Shown: positions 34,894-44,611, numbered from the stretch's first letter. The stretch is 53,168 nucleotides of DNA from Actinomycetes bacterium (GCA_023389315.1 JAEWEQ010000079.1:1-53168); one strand, 5' to 3'. Notes: generated from the letters alone by a model not told the origin. Numbers and translations are program-made.

Positions 34894-36233
34894 GCTCCCT
34901 ACTACCTGTTACCCTGCTGCCGTTCGCCCCGCCCTCGGTGGCGCCGGCGGACTTCAGCCAGGAAACCTGGTGGCTGTCCCTGATTAAAGCCATCTTCATT
35001 GCGCTGTTCCTGATCGTCTCGGTGATCCTGGCGCTGTGGGTGGAACGCCGTGGCCTGGCCCGCATGCAGACCCGCCCCGGCCCGAACGTGGCCGGCCCCC
35101 TGGGCCTGTTCCAGGCTTTCGCTGACGCTGGCAAGCTGCTGTTCAAGGAAGACATCTGGACGGACCGGGCGGAGAAATTCATCTACTTCCTGGCCCCCGC
35201 CATCTCCGCTTTCGCCGCCTTCATGGTGTTCGCAGTAATCCCCATGGGCCCGAACGTGTCGATGTTCGGCCACTGGACACCGCTGCAACTAACCGACATG
35301 CCGGTGGCGGTGCTCTACATCTTGGCGATCGCCTCCTTGGGCCTGTACGGCATCGTGCTGGGTGGTTGGTCCACCCGCTCCACCCTGCCGCTACTGGGAT
35401 CGGTGCGTTCAGCGGCGCAGGTGATTTCCTACGAACTAGCCATGGGCCTGTCCCTGGTGAGCGTGTTCTTGGTGGCCGGGTCAATGTCCACCTCCCAAAT
35501 CGTGGCTTCCCAATACCCGGTTTGGTGGGCCTTCGCCCTCGCCCCGGCGTTCATCATCTACGTCATCTCCATGGTCGGTGAAGTAAACCGCCTCCCCTTC
35601 GACCTTCCTGAGGCCGAGGGCGAACTGGTGGCCGGTCACATGACCGAATACTCCTCCATGAAGTTCGGCTGGTACTACCTGTCCGAATACATCAACATGT
35701 TCAACGTCTCCGCCGTGGCCACCACCGTGTTCTTCGGCGGCTGGCACGCTCCCTTTGGCCTGGGATACGTTCCCTTCATTGACTTCAACGCCGGCTGGTG
35801 GGGCATGTTGTGGTTCACCTTGAAGATGTGGGCATTCTTCTTCTTCATGGTGTGGACCCGCGGCACCCTGCTGCGTTTCCGTTACGACCAGTTCATGGCC
35901 CTGGGCTGGAAGGTCCTCATCCCCATCTCCCTGGGATGGATCATCATCGTGGCCCTCACGCAGGGGGTACGCATGTGGGTGACCGACTCCTTCCTGGCCA
36001 TCACCGGTGGCATCGTGGCGGTCTTCTTGGTGATCATGATCATCACCTGGCTGTTCGACCGGCCCCAGACACAAGCCGATAGCGAAGCCGAAGAAACCTT
36101 CGATCCCTTCGCCGGTGGTTACCCGGTGCCGCCTCTACCTGGACAACAACTCCCGCCCTCGCCGCGCGCAGGTCGCAGCCCCATCACGGTGGCCGCCCGC
36201 TCCGGCGATGACACGAAGGAGGACACCAAATGA
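34890..36233 (+). CDS. nuoH: NADH-quinone oxidoreductase subunit H
   Basis: Membrane subunit that lines the quinone tunnel and links the peripheral arm to the pump. It has 447 residues with about eight helices. Conserved segments: WVERRGLARMQTRPGPNVAG (about residues 50-69), QVISYELAMGLSLV, and the hallmark EVNRLPFDLPEAEGELVAG (about 231-249), rich in functional acidic residues. The C-terminal about 60 residues are a cytoplasmic Pro-rich tail, a common actinobacterial addition. It overlaps nuoI by 4 bp. Confidence 0.97.
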   Translation: MSSLLPVTLLPFAPPSVAPADFSQETWWLSLIKAIFIALFLIVSVILALWVERRGLARMQTRPGPNVAGPLGLFQAFADAGKLLFKEDIWTDRAEKFIYFLAPAISAFAAFMVFAVIPMGPNVSMFGHWTPLQLTDMPVAVLYILAIASLGLYGIVLGGWSTRSTLPLLGSVRSAAQVISYELAMGLSLVSVFLVAGSMSTSQIVASQYPVWWAFALAPAFIIYVISMVGEVNRLPFDLPEAEGELVAGHMTEYSSMKFGWYYLSEYINMFNVSAVATTVFFGGWHAPFGLGYVPFIDFNAGWWGMLWFTLKMWAFFFFMVWTRGTLLRFRYDQFMALGWKVLIPISLGWIIIVALTQGVRMWVTDSFLAITGGIVAVFLVIMIITWLFDRPQTQADSEAEETFDPFAGGYPVPPLPGQQLPPSPRAGRSPITVAARSGDDTKEDTK

Positions 36234-37033
36234 CGCAAGACAAGCACACCGATAGCTCCGGGATGCGTTACGAACACGACCCGAAGGGATTCCTCGGGCA
36301 ACTGTTCGCACCCATCGCCGGGTACGGGGTGACGATTTCTTCGTTCTTCCGTCCCACGGTGACCGAACAATACCCCTTCGAAGGTCCCTTCACCCAGCCG
36401 CGTTTCCACGGCCGTCACCAGCTCAACCGCTACCCCGACGGTTTGGAAAAATGCATTGGCTGTGAACTGTGCGCCTGGGCTTGCCCGGCGGACGCCATCT
36501 TGGTGGAAGCGGGCAACAACACCCCTGATGCACAGTACGCACCGGGGGAGCGTTTCGGGCGGGTTTACCAAGTTAACTACTTGCGTTGCATCTTCTGTGG
36601 CCTGTGCATTGAGGCTTGCCCCACCCGGGCCCTGACCATGAGCAACGACTTTGAGTTAGCTGACTACAAGCGCGCGGACCTGATCTTCGAAAAGTCACAG
36701 ATCCTGGCGCCCCTGGAGGATGGCATGCTCGCCGCCCCGCACCCGATGGTCGCGGGTATGAGCGATGGTGACTACTACCGCGGTGCGGTCACCGGCCCCA
36801 GCCAAGCGCAGGTTGATTGGGTGCGCGAACAGCGTCCCGACGACCCGACCTTGCAGGCCGCGGCAGCTGCCGTAGTGGACTACGGTCCCGCCGTGCCGGC
36901 CCGCCCGGCAGGTGCCGACCAAACCGTTCCCGCCACCGGTGGGGCGACGCAAATCAGCGAACCCACCCCGGAAGCGGAAGTCGCTAACCACACCGAAACT
37001 GCTTCGGAAAACACCGAGGAGGCGAAGCACTGA
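36230..37033 (+). CDS. nuoI: NADH-quinone oxidoreductase subunit I
   Basis: Ferredoxin-like subunit that holds clusters N6a and N6b between NuoG and NuoB. It has 267 residues. Two [4Fe-4S] motifs are clear: CIGCELCAWACP (about residues 76-87) and CIFCGLCIEACP (about 120-131). An N-terminal region with RFHGRHQLNRYPDGLEKC precedes them, and the C-terminal third (about 195-267) is acidic and disordered. It shares its stop region with the nuoJ ATG (one-base overlap). Confidence 0.96.
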   Translation: MTQDKHTDSSGMRYEHDPKGFLGQLFAPIAGYGVTISSFFRPTVTEQYPFEGPFTQPRFHGRHQLNRYPDGLEKCIGCELCAWACPADAILVEAGNNTPDAQYAPGERFGRVYQVNYLRCIFCGLCIEACPTRALTMSNDFELADYKRADLIFEKSQILAPLEDGMLAAPHPMVAGMSDGDYYRGAVTGPSQAQVDWVREQRPDDPTLQAAAAAVVDYGPAVPARPAGADQTVPATGGATQISEPTPEAEVANHTETASENTEEAKH

Positions 37034-38040
37034 TGCTCGCAGCCGTACTACAACAGCCACAAATGGCATCCACGGGTGAAGCCATCCTGTTCTGGGTGGT
37101 CGGTACCGTGATGGTGCTGGGCGCCCTCGGCGTGCTGTTCTTCAAGAAAGCAGCCTACGCGGCCTTGTCCATGGTCACCGTGATGCTGGGACTGGCAGTG
37201 CTGTACTTGGCGCACGGGGCCCCCTTCATGGGGATCGTGCAGATCGTGGTCTACACCGGCGCCATCATGATGCTCTTCCTGTTTGTCCTGATGATGATCG
37301 GCCTGCAGGCCTCCGACGAATACCAACACCAGCGTCGCTTCAACATTGTCGCCGCCGCGGTAGGTGGCCTGGTCTTGGCGGGCATCCTCAGCGCCGTGGT
37401 GTGGGCCACCACCGGGCCGCAGAACTCTGCTTTCCCGGGTGACGCCTACTCCGATGACCCCATCGAGTACCTGGCTCACGAACTGTTCTCCAACCACTGG
37501 TTCTCCATGGAACTGGCCGGCGCACTACTGGTAACCGCCGCCGTGGGAGCGGTACTACTAACCCACGGCGACCGCCTCACCCCGCGCCGCACCCAGCGTC
37601 ACGTGGTGGAAGCGAAGATGGCTGCCTACGCTGCCTCCGGTCGCCACGTGGGCCAGCACACCGCCCCCGGTGTGTACGCCCGCTCCACCTCCCCCGACGT
37701 GGGAGCCCTGTCCGGTGAGACTGGCAAACCGGTCACGGAGTCCATCCCGCGGGTACTGCGGGTCCGCGGCTTGGACCGCTCCATCGGTTCCATCGATCCC
37801 GGTTTCGCCCGCGACCTGCAAGCCGCTCGCCACGGAGACGACACTCGCGCCTACCACGGCGTGGAAGCCACCCACCGGGTACACCAATCCGGTTCGTGGG
37901 GTATGGCCGGCGAAAGCGCTCCCACCGGTTTGCGTCAGTTGGATGAACGAGGACGTACCGCCCTGCCCGGCAGTGAAAGTGAAGCTGAGGCAACCGCCGC
38001 GGTGGAAACCTCCCAGGAAAGTGAGGAGCAGGCGAAATGA
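37033..38040 (+). CDS. nuoJ: NADH-quinone oxidoreductase subunit J
   Basis: Membrane subunit of the E-channel region. It has 335 residues, longer than the roughly 170-270 usual elsewhere. Five helices lie in residues 12-185, including AVLYLAHGAPFMGIVQIVVY and the GAIMMLFLFVLMMIGL segment with the family pi-bulge region. Residues about 190-335 are a soluble tail with no domain I recognise, rich in His, Arg, Gly and Ser, ending in acidic repeats. It overlaps nuoK by 4 bp. Confidence 0.95.
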   Translation: MLAAVLQQPQMASTGEAILFWVVGTVMVLGALGVLFFKKAAYAALSMVTVMLGLAVLYLAHGAPFMGIVQIVVYTGAIMMLFLFVLMMIGLQASDEYQHQRRFNIVAAAVGGLVLAGILSAVVWATTGPQNSAFPGDAYSDDPIEYLAHELFSNHWFSMELAGALLVTAAVGAVLLTHGDRLTPRRTQRHVVEAKMAAYAASGRHVGQHTAPGVYARSTSPDVGALSGETGKPVTESIPRVLRVRGLDRSIGSIDPGFARDLQAARHGDDTRAYHGVEATHRVHQSGSWGMAGESAPTGLRQLDERGRTALPGSESEAEATAAVETSQESEEQAK

Positions 38041-38336
38041 GTCTGACCAACTATCTCATCCTCGCGATGGTACTTTTCTCCATTGGCGCGGTCGTCGTCC
38101 TCGTGCGTCGCTCAGCGGTGATCTCCCTAATGGGGGTGGAACTGATGCTGAACGCAGCGAACCTGGTGCTGGTCACCTTCGCCCGCATGCACGCGGACTT
38201 CGCCGGACAGGTCATGGCCTTCTTCGTGATGGTGGTGGCTGCCGCTGAAGTGGTGGTGGGCCTGGCCATCATCGTGTCCATCTTCCGTACTCGTCGCTCC
38301 ACCAGCGTCGACGAAGTCAACCTACTGAAGAACTGA
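38037..38336 (+). CDS. nuoK: NADH-quinone oxidoreductase subunit K
   Basis: Small membrane subunit homologous to MrpC, with 99 residues and three helices. The conserved glutamates lie in SLMGVELMLNAANLVLVTFA (about residues 30-49) and in AAAEVVVGLAIIVSIFR (about 66-82). It begins in an ATGA overlap with nuoJ and ends 10 bp before nuoL. Confidence 0.96.
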   Translation: MSLTNYLILAMVLFSIGAVVVLVRRSAVISLMGVELMLNAANLVLVTFARMHADFAGQVMAFFVMVVAAAEVVVGLAIIVSIFRTRRSTSVDEVNLLKN

Positions 38337-38346
38337 AGGAGGAAAG

Positions 38347-40341
38347 GTGATTCACTCAACGCTCCTTCCCGTCCTCGCCCCCATGGGCGACACCATGGCG
38401 CCATACTCGCTGGCGACCGGGACCGCCCTGCTGGCACCCCTGATGATCCTCATCCCGCTGGCTGTTTCCATCCTGCTGCTGCTGCTGGGTCGGGTATCCG
38501 ACAAGTGGGGCCACTGGTTGGCGGTAGCGGCCTCGTGGACCTCGTTCGGTATCGGCGCGGCCATCCTGTGGCAGTTCTTGGCGCTGGATCCGGCTTCCCG
38601 CAAAATGGGGGTGCCGCTGTTCTCCTGGATTCCCGCCGGTGAGTTCTCCGTTGACTTCGGCCTGATCTTGGACCCGCTGTCGCTGACCTTCGTGATGCTG
38701 GTGACTTTCGTTGGTTCCCTCATCCACGTGTACGCGGTGGCCTACATGGAACACGACACTGACCGTCGTCGCTTCTTCGCCTACCTGAACCTGTTCATCG
38801 CCGCCATGCTCACCCTGGTGCTGGGCAGCTCCTACGTGGTGCTGTTCGTCGGCTGGGAAGGCGTGGGCCTGGCCTCCTACCTGCTGATCGGGTTCTGGAA
38901 CTACGTGCCCGACTACGCGGCCGCCGCCAACAAGGCGTTCATCATGAACCGTATCGGTGACATGGGTCTGCTGCTGGCAATGATGGTGATGGTCGCCCAG
39001 TTCAAGTCGGTGGACTTCACCGTGGTCAACAGCCAGGTGGGGGCAGCCCCCGCTTGGGCGGCCACCATGATTGGTATCTTCCTGCTGGTAGCGGCCTGTG
39101 GTAAATCCGCACAGTTCCCGCTGCAAGCCTGGCTCGGTGACGCCATGGCGGGGCCCACCCCGGTGTCGGCCCTGATTCACGCCGCCACCATGGTCACCGC
39201 CGGTGTTTACCTGGTGGTGCGCTCCGGCGCGGTCTACCTGGCCTCCCCGGTGGCGGCCACCGCGGTTGCCATCATCGGTGCCATCACCTTGCTGTTCGGC
39301 GCTATCGTGGGTACCGCGAAGGATGACATGAAGAAGGTCCTGGCGGCCTCCACCATGTCGCAGATCGGCTACATGATGCTGGGCGCTGGCCTGGGTCCGA
39401 TCGGCTGGGCCTTCGCCATCTTCCACCTGCTCACCCACGGTTTCTTCAAGGCCCTGATGTTCCTGGGAGCGGGCTCCGTGATGCACGCCAACAACGACGA
39501 AGTGAACATGCGTCGCTTCGGAGCGTTGGCCGGCCCCATGAAGATCACTTGGCTGACCTTCGCCATGGGCTGGCTCGCCATCCTCGGGGTGCCGCCGCTG
39601 TCCGGCTACTGGTCTAAAGACCCGCTGATTGAACACGCCTTCACCCCGCAGCACTTCGGCACCCTCGGCGAGGTTGCCTGGACCGGGTGGATCTACGGCA
39701 CCGTGGCGCTAGTGGGTGCGGGCATCACCGCGTTCTACATGTCGCGCCTGTTCTTCATGACCTTCCACGGTAAAGCCCGCTGGGCCACCGACGAGGCCGG
39801 CAAGACCATCCAGCCCCACGAATCCCCGCTGCTGATGACCATCCCCATGATCATCTTGGCAGTAGGTGCAGTGTTCCTCGGTGGCCTGCTGGCAGTGAAC
39901 TCCGCGTTCGTCCATTGGTTGGAGCCAGTCACCGGACACGGCGAACACGCGGAACCGGTGCTGCCGATCCTAGTTATCCAAATCGGCGTGCTTGCGGTGG
40001 TAATCATCGGTGCGGCGCTGGCGTGGATGAAGTACGGACGCAGCGAAGTTCCCACCGCGGTGCCCGCCGGCAACGCGCTGGTACACGCCGCCCGCAACGA
40101 TCTGTACCAAGACGAAATCAACCGCGGTTTGGCGGTGCTGCCCGCAACCTTGCTGACCAAGGCCGTGACCACCGTCGACAAGCGCGGCGTGGACGGAGCG
40201 GTAAACGGTTTGGGTACCCTGTCGCAAAAGATCGGCGCCCTGGTAACGAAGACCCAAACCGGGTACGTGCGCGGCTATGCCTCATACATCCTGGGCGGTG
40301 TGATACTCGCCCTCGTCATCGTCCTCGTGACACGGTTCTAA
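38347..40341 (+). CDS. nuoL: NADH-quinone oxidoreductase subunit L
   Basis: Distal antiporter-like proton-pumping subunit. It has 664 residues with about sixteen helices. Conserved marks: YMEHDTDRRRFFAYLNLFI, FVGWEGVGLASYLLIGFW with the functional Glu, LQAWLGDAMAGPTPVSALIH with the Lys/His channel residues nearby, and KMKK-like loop TAKDDMKKVLAASTMSQIGY. The C-terminal long lateral helix region follows residue 500. The start is GTG 38347, 4 nt after AAGGAGGAAAG, which is stronger than at other nuo genes. Confidence 0.97.
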   Translation: MIHSTLLPVLAPMGDTMAPYSLATGTALLAPLMILIPLAVSILLLLLGRVSDKWGHWLAVAASWTSFGIGAAILWQFLALDPASRKMGVPLFSWIPAGEFSVDFGLILDPLSLTFVMLVTFVGSLIHVYAVAYMEHDTDRRRFFAYLNLFIAAMLTLVLGSSYVVLFVGWEGVGLASYLLIGFWNYVPDYAAAANKAFIMNRIGDMGLLLAMMVMVAQFKSVDFTVVNSQVGAAPAWAATMIGIFLLVAACGKSAQFPLQAWLGDAMAGPTPVSALIHAATMVTAGVYLVVRSGAVYLASPVAATAVAIIGAITLLFGAIVGTAKDDMKKVLAASTMSQIGYMMLGAGLGPIGWAFAIFHLLTHGFFKALMFLGAGSVMHANNDEVNMRRFGALAGPMKITWLTFAMGWLAILGVPPLSGYWSKDPLIEHAFTPQHFGTLGEVAWTGWIYGTVALVGAGITAFYMSRLFFMTFHGKARWATDEAGKTIQPHESPLLMTIPMIILAVGAVFLGGLLAVNSAFVHWLEPVTGHGEHAEPVLPILVIQIGVLAVVIIGAALAWMKYGRSEVPTAVPAGNALVHAARNDLYQDEINRGLAVLPATLLTKAVTTVDKRGVDGAVNGLGTLSQKIGALVTKTQTGYVRGYASYILGGVILALVIVLVTRF

Positions 40342-40359
40342 AGGGCGGAGGGAATACGT

Positions 40360-41988
40360 ATGCAAACGTTAACAATCACAGCAACTGCGCTGGCAGCGCC
40401 AGTCCCGGCAAACGTGCCGTGGCTGACCATCCTGGTGGCGCTACCGGCGATCGCTGGCATCCTCACCCTGACGTTGGCGCCGCTGCGCGTCATCGGCCGC
40501 TGGGTGGCACTGTCAGTGTCCGGCCTGGAACTGGTGCTCGCGATCGTGGCCGCCGCCTCCATGAACTGGAGCGCCGGTGGAGCACAGCTGGCAGAAACCT
40601 ACGCTTGGATTCCTCGCCTGGGGATCTCCTGGGCGATGGGCGTGACCCAACTGGGTATGGTGATGATCCTGCTGGCCGCCGCGCTGGTACCCCTGGTGCT
40701 GGTCGCCGCTTGGAATGAAGACGACGGGCGTCGCGACGTGGGCCGTAACTCCGGCACCTACGCCGCCCTCATCCTCATCCTGGAAGCCTTCATGGTGCTG
40801 ATCTTCGCCGCCCGCGACGTGGCCGTGTTCTACGTGGCATTCGAAGCGATGCTGATCCCGCTGTACTTCATGATCGGCCGCTACGGGCAAAGCAGCGCGG
40901 CGGAAAATCACCGCGCCGCCATCAAGTTCTTGCTGTACTCCCTCTTCGGTGGGCTGGTGATGCTCGGTGGTTTGATCGGGCTTTACGTGGTCACCGGTGG
41001 CGGGGAAGGCGCGTTCTTGATTGAGAACCTGGCTGGCCTGGAGATGGCACGCAATGTGGAGCTCGCGATCTTCGTGACCTTCTTCATTGCCTTCGCCATT
41101 AAAGCCCCGATGGTCCCGGTGCACACCTGGCTGCCCGACACCGCCGCGGTTTCCCGCCCCGGGACTTCCGCACTGCTGGTGGGCGTGCTGGACAAGATCG
41201 GTACCTACGGGATGCTGGCCCTGTGCCTGCCGCTGTTCCCGCGCGCCTCTGCGGCGGCTGCCCCCATCATCATCGTGTTCGCCCTGATCTCCATCATTTG
41301 GGGTGGCCTGGCTGCCATCGGTCAGCGCGACGTGATGCGCCTGGTGTCTTTCACCTCGGTATCCCACTTCGGGTTCATGGTACTGGGCATTTACGTGGGC
41401 TCCCACCTGGCTTTGGTTGGCGCCATGTTCTACATGGTGGCGCACGGGGTGTCGATCGCCGCGATGTTCCTCATCTCCGGTTTCTTGGCGGAGCGAGGAC
41501 GTTCGCGAACCATCGCCGACTACCAAGGTATGCAGCGGGTGACCCCGCTGATCGCCGGTACCTGGCTGGTTGCTGGCCTAGCGTCGGTGGCGCTGCCGGG
41601 CCTGTCGGGTTTCGTCCCCGAATACTTGGTGCTGGTGGGTACCTGGTCAGTACTGCCGACGGCGGCCGCGGTGGCCGTCCTCGGTGTGGTAATCGCCGCC
41701 TGCTACCTGCTGCTGCCCTACAAGCGCATGTTCACCGGCCCGGTGCCTAAGACCGTGGCGGGACGCGACAAGGGCGCGGTGAAAGACCTGACCTGGAGGG
41801 AAAAGACCGTGGTGGCTCCGCTGCTACTGGCCTCCGCCGTCCTCGGTATTTGGTCCGCTCCGCTGGTGAGCGCCCTGAACCCGGTGGCCGAAGGCTCCCT
41901 GCAGCTACTGAACGAAGGTCAAGCGGCGGTGAGTGCTGACGCACCCCAAACTGCTGCAGCTGTGACCGTGGAAGGGAACGCAAAGTGA
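40360..41988 (+). CDS. nuoM: NADH-quinone oxidoreductase subunit M
   Basis: Antiporter-like proton-pumping subunit. It has 542 residues and about fourteen helices. Marks: VAVFYVAFEAMLIPLYFMIG with the key Glu (about residue 162), AIKAPMVPVHTWLPDTAAVS (about 245-264) and GTSALLVGVLDKIGTYGML with the channel Lys. It begins 18 bp after nuoL with AAGGGCGGAGGG upstream, and it overlaps nuoN by 4 bp. The octamer occurs at 41676-41683 and 41838-41845, both times as GTC-CTC codons followed by G. Confidence 0.97.
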   Translation: MQTLTITATALAAPVPANVPWLTILVALPAIAGILTLTLAPLRVIGRWVALSVSGLELVLAIVAAASMNWSAGGAQLAETYAWIPRLGISWAMGVTQLGMVMILLAAALVPLVLVAAWNEDDGRRDVGRNSGTYAALILILEAFMVLIFAARDVAVFYVAFEAMLIPLYFMIGRYGQSSAAENHRAAIKFLLYSLFGGLVMLGGLIGLYVVTGGGEGAFLIENLAGLEMARNVELAIFVTFFIAFAIKAPMVPVHTWLPDTAAVSRPGTSALLVGVLDKIGTYGMLALCLPLFPRASAAAAPIIIVFALISIIWGGLAAIGQRDVMRLVSFTSVSHFGFMVLGIYVGSHLALVGAMFYMVAHGVSIAAMFLISGFLAERGRSRTIADYQGMQRVTPLIAGTWLVAGLASVALPGLSGFVPEYLVLVGTWSVLPTAAAVAVLGVVIAACYLLLPYKRMFTGPVPKTVAGRDKGAVKDLTWREKTVVAPLLLASAVLGIWSAPLVSALNPVAEGSLQLLNEGQAAVSADAPQTAAAVTVEGNAK

Positions 41989-43568
41989 GAGCACTGTTGA
42001 CGATTCCAAGCTTAGTTGAACCCCTTGCCGCACCGCAGGTGCCGTGGGAGGTGCTGATCCCGGTGATGATCATCCTCGGTGGTGCCGTGGTGGGCGTACT
42101 GGTGGAAGCATTCGCGCCCTTCAAGGCACGCCGCCCCATCCAGATCATGCTGTCGCTAGTGGCGGTTTTGTCCGCTCTGGTAGTGGTGGTTTGGCGCTGG
42201 ACCTCGGTGGTGAACGTACCGCAAGTGCTGCCCGAGTACGTGGAAGATACCCTCACTTTGGCGGCCCAAGCGATCTTGCTGGTTATCGCTTTCCTGGCGC
42301 TGCTGGTGATCGCGGACCGTTCTGAGATTGGTGACGGAGCCTTCGCCGCGCAACCGTCGGACCGTCCTGGTTCTTCCGACGAGGACGTGTCGATCGCTAA
42401 GGGATACCAGCGCACTGAGATCTTCCCCCTGACACTGTTCAGCCTCGGGGGCATGATGGTGTTCCCCGCGGCAACTTCCCTGGTGGCCCTGTTTGTGGCG
42501 CTGGAAGTAATGTCGCTGCCGCTGTACATCATGGCTGCGACCGCTCGTCGTCGCCGTCAGCTGTCCCAAGAATCCGCCCTGAAGTACTTCGTGCTGGGCG
42601 CCTTCGCTTCGGCGTTCTTCCTGATGGGCGGCGCGCTGCTGTACGGCGTGACCGGCAGCTTGAACCTGTCTGATATTGCCCGCATGGCCCCCATGTCAGT
42701 GAACATGGAATGGGTTGTGATCGTCGGCATCCTAGGGGTGCTGATCGGGTTGCTGTTCAAGGTGGGTGCGGCACCGCTCCACGCTTGGACTCCTGACGTT
42801 TACCAAGGCGCACCCACCCCGATCACCGGGTTCATGGCGGCCGCGGTGAAGGTCGCTGCTTTCGCCACGCTGGTGCGCTTCTACCTCACGGTGGCGCAGC
42901 CCTTCCAATGGGACCTGGCGTGGATCGTCGGGGGCGTGGCGGTGCTGACCATGCTGGTAGGTACCTTCGCGGGCTTGGTGCAAAAGGACATCAAGCGTCT
43001 GCTGGCGTACTCTTCCATTGCCCACGCCGGTTTCGTCCTCGTCGGAATTTTGGCGCTGCAGGCAACGACGGCGTCTTCGATACTGTTCTACCTGCTGGGC
43101 TACGGTATTGCCACGGTCGGTGCCTTCGCGGTGGTGGCGCTGGTGCGTCACGCTGACACGCAAGGCAACGTCACCGGGGAAGCCACGGAAATGGCTCGCT
43201 GGGCTGGGTTGGGCCGCAAGTCGCCGCTGATGGCCGGTGCGATGCTGCTGTTCCTGCTGTCCTTCGCGGGTATCCCGCTGACCTCCGGGTTCATCGGTAA
43301 GTTCGTGGTGTTCGCCGACGGTATTGCCGGTGGGTACCTGGGGCTGGTGATTTTGGCGCTGGTGTGCTCGGCGATCACCGCTTTCTATTACTTCCGCCTG
43401 GTGGTGCTGATGTTCTTCACCGAACCGGATGAAAACACCGTGGTAGTGAAGTCTGAAGGGTATTCCGTTATCGCGGTCGCGTTGAGCGCCGTGGCGACCC
43501 TGGTTTTGGGTATCGCTGGGCAACCGATTCTCGATCTGCTCTCACATGTGGTTGTATTGCTACCGTGA
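41985..43568 (+). CDS. nuoN: NADH-quinone oxidoreductase subunit N
   Basis: Antiporter-like proton-pumping subunit nearest the peripheral arm of the three. It has 527 residues and about fourteen helices. Marks: LFVALEVMSLPLYIMAATAR with the key Glu, ESALKYFVLGAFASAFFLMG, LLFKVGAAPLHAWTPDVYQG (about 248-267) and KDIKRLLAYSSIAHAGF. The start is GTG in the overlap with nuoM. The stop overlaps the GTG start of the polyprenyl synthase gene, so the operon continues beyond complex I. Confidence 0.97.
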   Translation: MRALLTIPSLVEPLAAPQVPWEVLIPVMIILGGAVVGVLVEAFAPFKARRPIQIMLSLVAVLSALVVVVWRWTSVVNVPQVLPEYVEDTLTLAAQAILLVIAFLALLVIADRSEIGDGAFAAQPSDRPGSSDEDVSIAKGYQRTEIFPLTLFSLGGMMVFPAATSLVALFVALEVMSLPLYIMAATARRRRQLSQESALKYFVLGAFASAFFLMGGALLYGVTGSLNLSDIARMAPMSVNMEWVVIVGILGVLIGLLFKVGAAPLHAWTPDVYQGAPTPITGFMAAAVKVAAFATLVRFYLTVAQPFQWDLAWIVGGVAVLTMLVGTFAGLVQKDIKRLLAYSSIAHAGFVLVGILALQATTASSILFYLLGYGIATVGAFAVVALVRHADTQGNVTGEATEMARWAGLGRKSPLMAGAMLLFLLSFAGIPLTSGFIGKFVVFADGIAGGYLGLVILALVCSAITAFYYFRLVVLMFFTEPDENTVVVKSEGYSVIAVALSAVATLVLGIAGQPILDLLSHVVVLLP

Positions 43569-44590
43569 GTGAAAACCCGTCCGCAGGTGGAACCGTGGAA
43601 CTAACTACGCAGGAAATCGACAGCCTGGTGCGCTCCGACATGGAGCGCATTGAGGCGACGCTAACTGAATGCGTGACCGGTTCCGGTCCGCTGGTGGACG
43701 AGCTTACGTCGCACCTTTCTCGTGCTGGGGGTAAGCGGATGCGGCCCATGCTGTCGCTGCTGTGCGCCCAGCTGGGGGCACCGGGGGAGACCGCGAACCA
43801 GAGGGTCATCAACGCCGCCACCGCAGTGGAGTTGACGCACTTAGCGACCCTGTACCATGACGATGTTATGGACGCTGCGCCCCAGCGGCGCGGGGTCCCG
43901 GCAGCTCAGCATCAGTGGGGCAACAACCGGGCGATCCTGGCTGGGGACGTACTGTTCGCGCGGGCGTCGCGCCTGGTGGCACCTTTGGGACAGGACTCCA
44001 TTGACCACCATGCGCGAACCTTTGAGCGCCTGTGCACGGGGCAGTTGAACGAAACCTTCGGGCCTGATGAGGGCGACGACCCGGTGGAGTTCTACTTGCA
44101 GGTTCTGGCCGACAAGACCGGTTCGTTGATCCAAGCGGCCGCGGTGTTCGGTTCCTGGCACTCCGGGGCGCCGCAAGAGTACTCTGACGCGGTGGGTCTG
44201 TACGGGGAGCGCATCGGCGTGGCGTTCCAACTGGCGGATGATGTCATTGACTTGACTTCGGATGCGGAAGTTTCCGGTAAGACCCCGGGGACTGACCTGC
44301 TCGAAGGAGTAGTGACCCTGCCGATCCTGCTGCTGCAGCGGCAGCGGGGGAATGGCGCTTTGGATGCTGACGGTGAGGAACTGCTAGCGGCTTTTGAAAG
44401 CGGCATTGAGGATGCGCAGCTAGCGGGTGTGGTCGAGGCTTTGGCTGCCCACCCGGTAGTTGAGGAAACTCGGCAAATGGCCCGTAAGTGGGCTGACGAA
44501 GCGGTCGCGGCTTTGCGCTCACTGCCCGATGGGGCAGTGAAAGAAACTCTGGTTGAGTTCGCAGCCATGATGGTGGATCGCATGAACTAA
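43565..44590 (+). CDS. Polyprenyl diphosphate synthase
   Basis: Trans-prenyltransferase that builds the long isoprenoid diphosphate used by MenA for the menaquinone tail. It has 341 residues. The first Asp-rich motif DDVMD with RRG lies in LATLYHDDVMDAAPQRRG (about residues 92-109), and the second, DDVID, in AFQLADDVIDLTS (about 222-234). SRAGGKRMRPML (about 50-61) is the usual substrate-binding loop. Bulky versus small residues before the first motif hint at long-chain products, but chain length cannot be read securely. The GTG start lies inside the nuoN stop (GTGA), so it is translationally coupled to complex I. A terminator follows. Confidence 0.93.
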   Translation: MSENPSAGGTVELTTQEIDSLVRSDMERIEATLTECVTGSGPLVDELTSHLSRAGGKRMRPMLSLLCAQLGAPGETANQRVINAATAVELTHLATLYHDDVMDAAPQRRGVPAAQHQWGNNRAILAGDVLFARASRLVAPLGQDSIDHHARTFERLCTGQLNETFGPDEGDDPVEFYLQVLADKTGSLIQAAAVFGSWHSGAPQEYSDAVGLYGERIGVAFQLADDVIDLTSDAEVSGKTPGTDLLEGVVTLPILLLQRQRGNGALDADGEELLAAFESGIEDAQLAGVVEALAAHPVVEETRQMARKWADEAVAALRSLPDGAVKETLVEFAAMMVDRMN

Positions 44591-44611
44591 ACCATCGGGT
44601 TTAACTGTAGA

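Noticed and set aside
38356..39654. 432-codon open frame antisense to nuoL
   Set aside because: Long antisense frames are expected opposite GC-rich genes. The translation is His/Gly/Gln-rich with no helices or motifs, while the sense strand encodes a textbook NuoL.
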